Shown piece by piece: positions 59,901-64,000 of a stretch of 64,000 bases of DNA. The stretch's first letter is position 1; every line of letters starts with the position of its first letter. This DNA comes from Berberis thunbergii (Eukaryota > Streptophyta > Magnoliopsida > Ranunculales > Berberidaceae), in NCBI GenBank assembly GCA_003290165.1, contig QNQO01000648.1, positions 1-64,000 on the forward strand. Direction: 5' to 3'. Position numbers and translations under genes: made by a program. The notes under the pieces were generated by a model. The model was not told the DNA's origin, did no database searches, and saw only the letters and a program-made list of their open reading frames with translations.

Positions 59901-60550
59901 CTAACAATTGTTTTGAAGGTCAAAATCACATATGAACGATTTTTGGCCACATCATGTTCAATTCAACAAAAATAACCAAATAATAAATTTTTGTGCTATT
60001 AACATGGAATCAAAGAGAAGCCATGATACTTACGAGTACACCAAAACACGTAACTATGCAAAGTATCTAGCCGGCTAATTCAACAAAGAAAACAGAGAGA
60101 AATCAATGTAAAGAGAATTCAACTGTAGAGTGAACATGAACCCAAAACTAAGCAGAATTTAAAAATAAAAAATAAAAAAAACTGAATTTTACGTTAATAA
60201 AAAAAACCTACCTTTCATTGATCTTACTCCTTCTAAGCTGCTCAGTGGCAGAGTGCTTGGACCGAGGCGTGTTAGCCTTCTGATCACTGCTCTTCCCATC
60301 CACTTTTATAATCAAATCTACAGAAAACCGAAAATAACATACAAAATTCAAATCCCAAGATTACATATTTTAGGTGAAGAGAAAATGTCTTGGTTTGAAA
60401 ATTTCACCAAAAATGAAAAAAGAAACGAAAGATGGGTACAAAAAGGGTACCTTTCTGAGAAGAAGCATCTCTCTTAGTACCCAAATCTTCCTCCTCGTCA
60501 TCTCCTCCTCCATTCTCATGAAGATCTCTCGCTTGCTGCCTCATCTCCAT
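41976..60550 (-). CDS. BIM2: BIM2-like bHLH transcription factor (BES1-interacting Myc-like), 324 aa
   Basis: Eight coding exons with consistent phases: 60550-60451, 60302-60212, 45261-45192, 45108-45013, 44180-43968, 43888-43725, 42923-42794, 42086-41976 (TAA 41978-41976); 975 nt. Residues 1-33 are acidic ([15 protein letters not shown]). The bHLH follows: basic region [20 protein letters not shown], with His, Glu and Arg of the E-box-reading H-E-R triad; helix-loop-helix [20 protein letters not shown] and [20 protein letters not shown]. Then [50 protein letters not shown] and [20 protein letters not shown], all signatures of the BIM family; the end has the KRLK basic patch. Family members bind BES1/BZR-type factors and E-boxes in brassinosteroid signalling; that role is inferred here. 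Start: first in-frame ATG in the exon (a second lies two codons on). A 5' UTR intron (60655-60581) is likely. The intron 60211-45262 is 14950 bp and full of mobile DNA. The choice of BIM2 over BIM1/BIM3 rests on length and N-terminus. Confidence 0.92.
45262..46000. repeat. Intron DNA with a long TTTATA microsatellite
   Basis: From about 45427 to 45535 the sequence is (TTTATA)n / (TTATAT)n broken by GATATT variants and ending in (TTATTG)n. The rest of the stretch is AT-rich with no gene content. Confidence 0.8.
46002..46400. repeat. Repeat rich in AACCGAACC / GGTTCGGTTT (possible non-autonomous DNA element)
   Basis: The left edge has GGTTGAAAAAAAAACCGAACGAACCG and the right edge AAACCGTACCAAACCGAACCATGACC.., with GGTTCGGTTT-type text between. 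This pattern occurs as short hAT-like elements in many plants, but I could not find a clear terminal repeat plus target duplication here. Confidence 0.4.
47006..47310 (+). mobile_element. LINE 3' end: C-terminus of ORF2 and 3' UTR
   Basis: 47006-47173 reads [20 protein letters not shown] and [20 protein letters not shown], ending in TAG: the WxxIWKERNxRxF motif that closes the reverse-transcriptase ORF of plant LINEs. About 130 bases of 3' UTR follow, ending in TTTTATTGATTAAAAAA. The UTR end (TTTGAGCCCTTGCAGTATCT) is repeated at 47337-47400, a short tandem duplication or a second insertion. The rest of the LINE is absent. Confidence 0.78.
47401..49060. other. Intron DNA with unassigned repeat-like text and a minus-strand ORF of 117 codons
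   Basis: The minus-strand ORF 48686-48333 ([20 protein letters not shown]..) has a biased, protein-like composition but I recognise no domain. On the minus strand the region 48900-48865 reads ATTTTATTGATGAAAAAAAA, like a LINE 3' tail, so the ORF may belong to a decayed LINE. The function is unknown. Confidence 0.4.
49078..49650. repeat. Two-copy direct repeat (about 275 bp) with tRNA-like segment and palindrome
   Basis: GGTTACATGGTTAAAATAGA and AAGTGCAAGATTCGGATCTG begin one copy near 49107; GATTACATGGTTAAAATAAA and AAGTGCAAGATTCGGATCTA begin the next near 49382. On the minus strand each holds GGTAGCCTGGTTGGATGGTC and, about 40 bases on, GGGTTTTATACCC, an A-box/B-box-like pair, so a tRNA-derived SINE is possible. 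At the left edge ACCATGTAACCCTAATTATA and its inverted copy form a palindrome around a TA run (49076-49120). Confidence 0.6.
50392..52494. mobile_element. hAT-like non-autonomous DNA transposon, 2103 bp
   Basis: Left end CAAGAATGCGTCGACTC, right end (inverted) CAAGGATGCACGGACTC: terminal inverted repeats matching at most positions. An exact 8-bp target duplication, CCTCCAAT, lies at 50384-50391 and 52495-52502. Subterminal DNA is full of GTGTC/GACAC words (GTGTCGGACACGGACACG on the left, GTGTCTGACACGACACGCG on the right). Inside, 50600-50910 resembles a 5' leader ending in a splice donor (AATAG|GTAAGC), then AT-rich DNA with no transposase. An 8-bp duplication fits hAT; MULEs (8-9 bp) cannot be excluded. 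Confidence 0.82.
52503..53040. other. Intron DNA between two mobile elements
   Basis: AT-rich, no recognised gene or repeat. The last five bases (TATTC, 53036-53040) are the presumed target site of element D. Confidence 0.5.
53041..53588 (+). repeat. Element D 5' LTR (548 bp)
   Basis: TGATGATACATCAAAATAGA.. to ..TTTTTGACGCATCA. A promoter-like TATAAAAGGTAAAG lies at about 53397. Confidence 0.9.
53743..55160 (+). pseudogene. gag of element D
   Basis: The frame 53743-54333 (196 codons) holds [20 protein letters not shown] and [20 protein letters not shown], the conserved Tat gag segment ('PF...I....LP..F..P....YDGT.DP..HL'). After the stop at 54331 other frames give LTSTAMNWFNSLLQ and [20 protein letters not shown]. 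Near 55000-55100 [20 protein letters not shown] is the CCHC-type zinc knuckle, followed by [13 protein letters not shown]. No protease motif (DTG/DSG, ILGRP) was found after it. Confidence 0.75.
55690..56450. repeat. Degenerate tandem repeats of element D
   Basis: AACGAAGTAAAAGTTGGACGAACGAGTCAACTAAGTAAAA and GACTTCGGGTCGACTAGAG(C/A)GTC recur at irregular distances (short units of about 35-95 bp). They differ in sequence from the repeats of A-C but take the same place in the element. Confidence 0.8.
56990..59075 (-). pseudogene. Antisense ORF remnant of element D
   Basis: On the minus strand, from ATG at about 59075 ([12 protein letters not shown]..) the frames give [24 protein letters not shown] text at 58773-58531 and, at 57567-57196, [36 protein letters not shown] and [20 protein letters not shown], a helical, charged C-terminal part. 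This is the same position and direction as the antisense ORFs of A-C; the similarity in sequence is weak, so homology is inferred mostly from place and general layout. Many stops interrupt it. Confidence 0.55.
59405..59954 (+). repeat. Element D 3' LTR (550 bp)
   Basis: TAATGATACATCAAAAAGAC.. to ..TTTTTGGCCACATCA. Differs from the 5' LTR at many positions, so the insertion is not recent. Confidence 0.9.
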
Positions 60551-60580
60551 TCGGGGTTCGTCTCTTTCGCAGAATTTTGC

Positions 60581-60860
60581 CTGTGAGCAAACAAGCAAGA
60601 ATTAGTGATCTGCAGAGAAACCCTAGAAAGAAAACCAAATAAAAAGGAGAAAAACCTGTGTTTGATGAAACACGGGAGAGAGAATGCTGTTGACCACCGC
60701 GCAAGTGTTGCCCCACCGACTTTGGACCGCTAAAGTAAATTCTGTGGTTAAGAGAGAAGAGAAAAGGGCGTGTTGGATGTTATTGTTATGAGTCGGGGAC
60801 AGGAGGGTGAGTGAATAGCGAGTGAGTCGCAACTCCTAATAACGCCAGAGTGGTTGTCAT
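60581..60860 (-). promoter_or_regulatory. 5' UTR exon, short UTR intron and promoter start of the BIM2-like gene
   Basis: A 75-bp intron is suggested at 60655-60581 (donor AG|GTTTTT, acceptor TTGCTCACAG). Pyrimidine-rich text and GTTTCATCAAACACAG precede it. The transcription start cannot be fixed from the sequence. Confidence 0.5.
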
Positions 60861-60917
60861 GATCTAAATCAGCGACTCGGATCATTTGGTTTTTGCGCAA
60901 AATGTGTGGGTTTTAGT

Positions 60918-61824
60918 TAGGGGTGGACAAGAGATGGGATGGGATGAGACAAGATATACTCATTCCTATCTCATCTTATTTATATGGAATCGGGACGGGA
61001 TCAGCACTTAAATAGTAAAATACCTTTAATAATTTTCTTATATCCACAGGCACATTGCAGGAATCTGGAAATAGTTATAGATAACACCTAAACAGTGAAA
61101 TACCCACCAATATAGAGACGACCTCATGAAAAACTCAAGGTCTCGTAAACCAGATCAGCTCTTGAATATACGTTCTCTGACACTACATGATAACTCCTAT
61201 TGCCCAAGGGTGAGTAACATATTACCTAGCAGGCTTTAGTCTTAAACCAAATTGTCTTAAACCAAATTAATAATGGATAAAAAAGACATGTCTGAATATG
61301 TCTCTCAAGATGCTTATAACATTGTATACGTAAAGAGCACGTGATTGATTGCAAACCTCCCTCAAGTGCTAATCTAGTTAGGATGTTTGGGAGAGTTCAA
61401 TTTGCTTTTGTTTTCATCTGTTTTCTCCTTGAAACTTCAAATAAACCCAGAAATGATAGCCTCAAGAGACACTAATATATAGTCTATATCGATATTACAT
61501 AATATATAAAACCCAAAATAAAATAAATGAAATTCAAATGCAATCTTGAACATCAAAAGATGAAGATCTCATAAAGGATTCAAATGCAAACATCATGAGT
61601 TTCTGTCAGTCATTTGTAAGTTTATATGAATAAAAATAAATAAATAAATAAAATATTAATAATAAATATTGATGGGACAAGATTGGCGGGATTGAAAATC
61701 TTCATCCCATCCCATCCCATTCTAGATCGGGACGGGATCGGGATGAAATTATTCAATCCCATTAAGACCCGAAAAAATCGGGACGGGACGATATCGAGAT
61801 CGCGGGATGGGATGCCCACCCCTA
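60918..61824. mobile_element. hAT-like non-autonomous element (907 bp) upstream of the BIM2-like gene
   Basis: Terminal inverted repeats TAGGGGTGGACA (left) and TGCCCACCCCTA (right), next to GTTTTAGT (60910-60917) and ATTTTAGT (61825-61832), an 8-bp target duplication with one mismatch. Subterminal GGGATGGGATG words repeat on both sides (ATGGGATGGGATGAGA; CATCCCATCCCATCCCATTC; GGGACGGGAT). No transposase. It lies about 370 bases upstream of the start codon, so it is close to the promoter. Confidence 0.82.
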
Positions 61825-64000
61825 ATTTTAGTTAGTTAGCTAGCTGACTTGGTAACTAAATCAACCACCTTTGCCGAGGATTTATTACTCTAGAAAGAAA
61901 AAGAATGTGACAAAGCTTATGAGGCCTTTGTTGGGGGTTCTTGTGAATTTTACTAGTGTATTACTCAGATCGTTGGCACCGCGCATACTTTCTCTTGTAA
62001 TTTGCACCCATGCCTTTGGTACATGTCACCATGGTCATTGGGGAGTGCCTCAATTGATTTAATAAAAAAAATGATAAAGGGCAATGAGATTTTAGTGACA
62101 AGAAAGGTTTTTACTGACCAGGACCAATAATAATTGGTCGTAAAATAAGGATTCAACTATGTCATCCCTTAGCAAAAACATTATTCATTATTTACATATA
62201 CTTGAATGTTTCAGATTGTTTTAAACTTGTGCCTACTGCCTACCAATATGATAGGAAAATCATAAAATACACTCTGAATTATGATATACTCACATAATAC
62301 ACTTGTCATTCATTGCCAACCATAGATATGGATATACATTCTAATAAGCATATAAAGTCAATGTCTGCTATATACTTGCATGTTTTAGATTTATTACTGA
62401 CAAGATGGTAAGCAAATCTATATTTACACCTTGAACTTTTTCTTTTTTGCTACACCTAGCAGTACGAGCTCAATAAAATAAACTGAGAAAATGTACACAT
62501 GCATGGAGAGGTAGAGAAAAGAGAGATAGATCTGCAAGCTGAGAAGGCGGAGGAGGGAAGGAGTTTGCCCTGTGTCTAAACATTGAAATGTTGAACCATT
62601 ATGAAGGGATCTCATGTGATGTATCCTCAATTTAAACATAAAATATAATGGGTCCTACCCAACAATCCTAACCAAATATAAAAAACACTTGGGGTAATAG
62701 CTGGAAATTTTTTTTGTTGAATGTCTATTTTAAAACTTAAATACTCAAAAGTACAAAAAAGTATTATTGTCAATTAAGTACATGTTTACGTGCAACTGTG
62801 GCACATGTTCACATGCCAACTTGAAACTTTACAAATTTAGGGTTTGGCGATCGGAGATGGTGGCAATGGTTGAAGGTGGTCCGCAGGTGCACAATGGTGG
62901 TGGTTGAATCGGGATGAATAAATGTAAAACTTAGGATTTTGCGGTGGTGGTACTGATTGAATGTAGTTTCATTGACGCGAGCCTAACTTCATAAAGGATC
63001 GAAATGGTAGGTGATGGTGGTTGAATCAAGTAGAAGAAATATTCATGCAGATAAGATGAGAAAGGGGAAAAGAACAAGTCGCACGCAAGGTTTTTACTAG
63101 TAGTTAAGTTTTTTAAGCTAAACATAAAAAGAATTTGGGTATTATTCAGTCATTCTCTATTAAATAAGTAACTGTGGGATAGAGAAGAAAACTTGAGGGG
63201 CTAAATTGGTGAAGCCCTTGTTGAGTTGCTAGGGCTAGGAGAGGATTGTCCATGTTGGATTAACATTTTATCCCTTCTTTCAACTGAGGGTAGTTCATGT
63301 CTTTCCTTTTCCTGTTTTGCATTAAGTGAGGATAATACTTTGGGGTGTGGATAGCGCGTGAAGAATAGAGTTTTAATTCCCTTCTTCCTCACGATCTTTC
63401 ACCGTTCCTTTTGCTTAGGTTTAGAACTACCGTGCGAAGAAGAAATCAGATAGGGAGTGAGGTGCTAACGATGGATAGTGGCAAGATAGCGGAGAGTTGG
63501 ATGATGGCGATGGGGTTGTGGCTAATCGATATTGTGACTAGGAGATTAGGAGTGAGATGAGATCAAGAAGGGGGATGATCTATTGGTTTAGGGTTGTTGT
63601 AACAGATTGTGAAGGATTCATTTGGAAATGGAGGGCGATGAAGATGGTGGTCTGTGGCGTTGAAGAGACTAGATTGATTGTTGCGAGGAGGAGGGTGACG
63701 AATGTGATTGCGAGGATGGGTGCTTGCTGCTGTGAGGATGAGGAGGTTGTGATTGCGATGAAGGATGATATTTCCAAAGCCATGTATTGTCCCTTTTATA
63801 ATCATGTTATCTAGGTTTCCTTTTTTGTGTAGTTTCCTTTTGCAATAAGTGTTCCTAATTAAAACCAATTTGCACCACTTAGCTTCTATTTTGGAATCTT
63901 GTTATTGAAAACCTAAACAAATATGAAAATAGCAATTAATACCATAATTAACAAAAAATAGCCAAAATTATATATAGAAATATGGTACTAAAATAACATA
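61825..64000. other. Intergenic DNA upstream of the BIM2-like gene, no recognised gene
   Basis: AT-rich in the left half, with GGTGGTGG-type low-complexity text (62840-63020 and 63450-63760). The ORF at 63557-63814 (85 codons) and its minus-strand shadows lie in this biased stretch and show no domain or splice support. Confidence 0.5.

Larger units (their letters stand above)
53041..59954 (+). mobile_element. Element D: non-autonomous Tat-like retrotransposon in the BIM2-like intron
   Basis: 5' LTR 53041-53588 and 3' LTR 59405-59954, flanked by TATTC and TGTTC (4 of 5 match). Primer-site text TTTTAGCGTCATCTGTGAGG follows the 5' LTR, and AAGGGGGAGTAGC precedes the 3' LTR. The gag is open at 53743-54333 and decayed to about 55150; degenerate tandem repeats follow (55690-56450), then an antisense ORF remnant (minus, about 59075-56990). 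The same plan, and the same first LTR bases (TGATGATACA) and polypurine tract, link it to A, B and C, but its LTR body and gag are clearly different. No polymerase or protease was seen. It lies antisense to the host gene. Confidence 0.9.

Noticed and set aside
63557..63868. Overlapping ORFs on both strands near the right end
   Set aside because: They lie in GATGG/GGTGG-rich low-complexity DNA; no start context, domain or splice structure.

Overview
The window is nuclear DNA of a flowering plant, most likely a eudicot with a repeat-rich genome. The evidence is three spliced plant genes with GT-AG introns, an AT-rich background, and about 10 kb gene islands separated by nested plant LTR retrotransposons, with MITEs, hAT-like elements, a TRIM and LINE fragments. 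The species cannot be named from sequence alone.

Genes. (1) 3260-8508, plus strand: the 3' part (seven exons, 391 codons, all phases consistent) of an RCC1-repeat protein; its 5' exons are not in the window. (2) 9603-11411, minus strand: a complete two-exon gene for a 107-residue DnaJ-type cysteine-rich zinc-finger protein with a hydrophobic N-terminus, convergent with the RCC1 gene. (3) 41976-60550, minus strand: a complete eight-coding-exon gene for a 324-residue bHLH protein closely resembling BIM2 (BES1-interacting Myc-like). Its third intron is about 15 kb and holds most of the smaller mobile elements.

Retrotransposons. From 11.6 to 40.7 kb the DNA is almost wholly three related elements. 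Element C (11649-21574, minus) is truncated and rearranged: a 3.3 kb segment with part of its 3' LTR is tandemly duplicated. Element A (22436-40729, plus, target duplication ATAAT) is split by a relative, element B (27150-36482, minus, target duplication CCAAG). A also carries a 550-bp TRIM (24704-25253, target duplication CATTT) and a 379-bp MITE (38604-38982). A fourth, more distant member, element D (53041-59954, plus), lies in the BIM2-like intron. A and B are laid out as LTR, primer site, gag-protease, tandem repeats, an antisense ORF, polypurine tract and LTR; C and D keep the same plan except that no protease is seen (in C it appears deleted). No reverse transcriptase, RNase H or integrase is visible, so all look non-autonomous. 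The plan matches the Tat branch of plant Ty3/gypsy elements.

The most notable signal is the antisense ORF. It has a conserved 73-86 bp intron with splice sites at the same codon position in four copies, so it should be read and spliced from an antisense transcript. Both surviving proteases have DTR in place of the catalytic DTG. These are readings by eye; no database search or alignment program was run.
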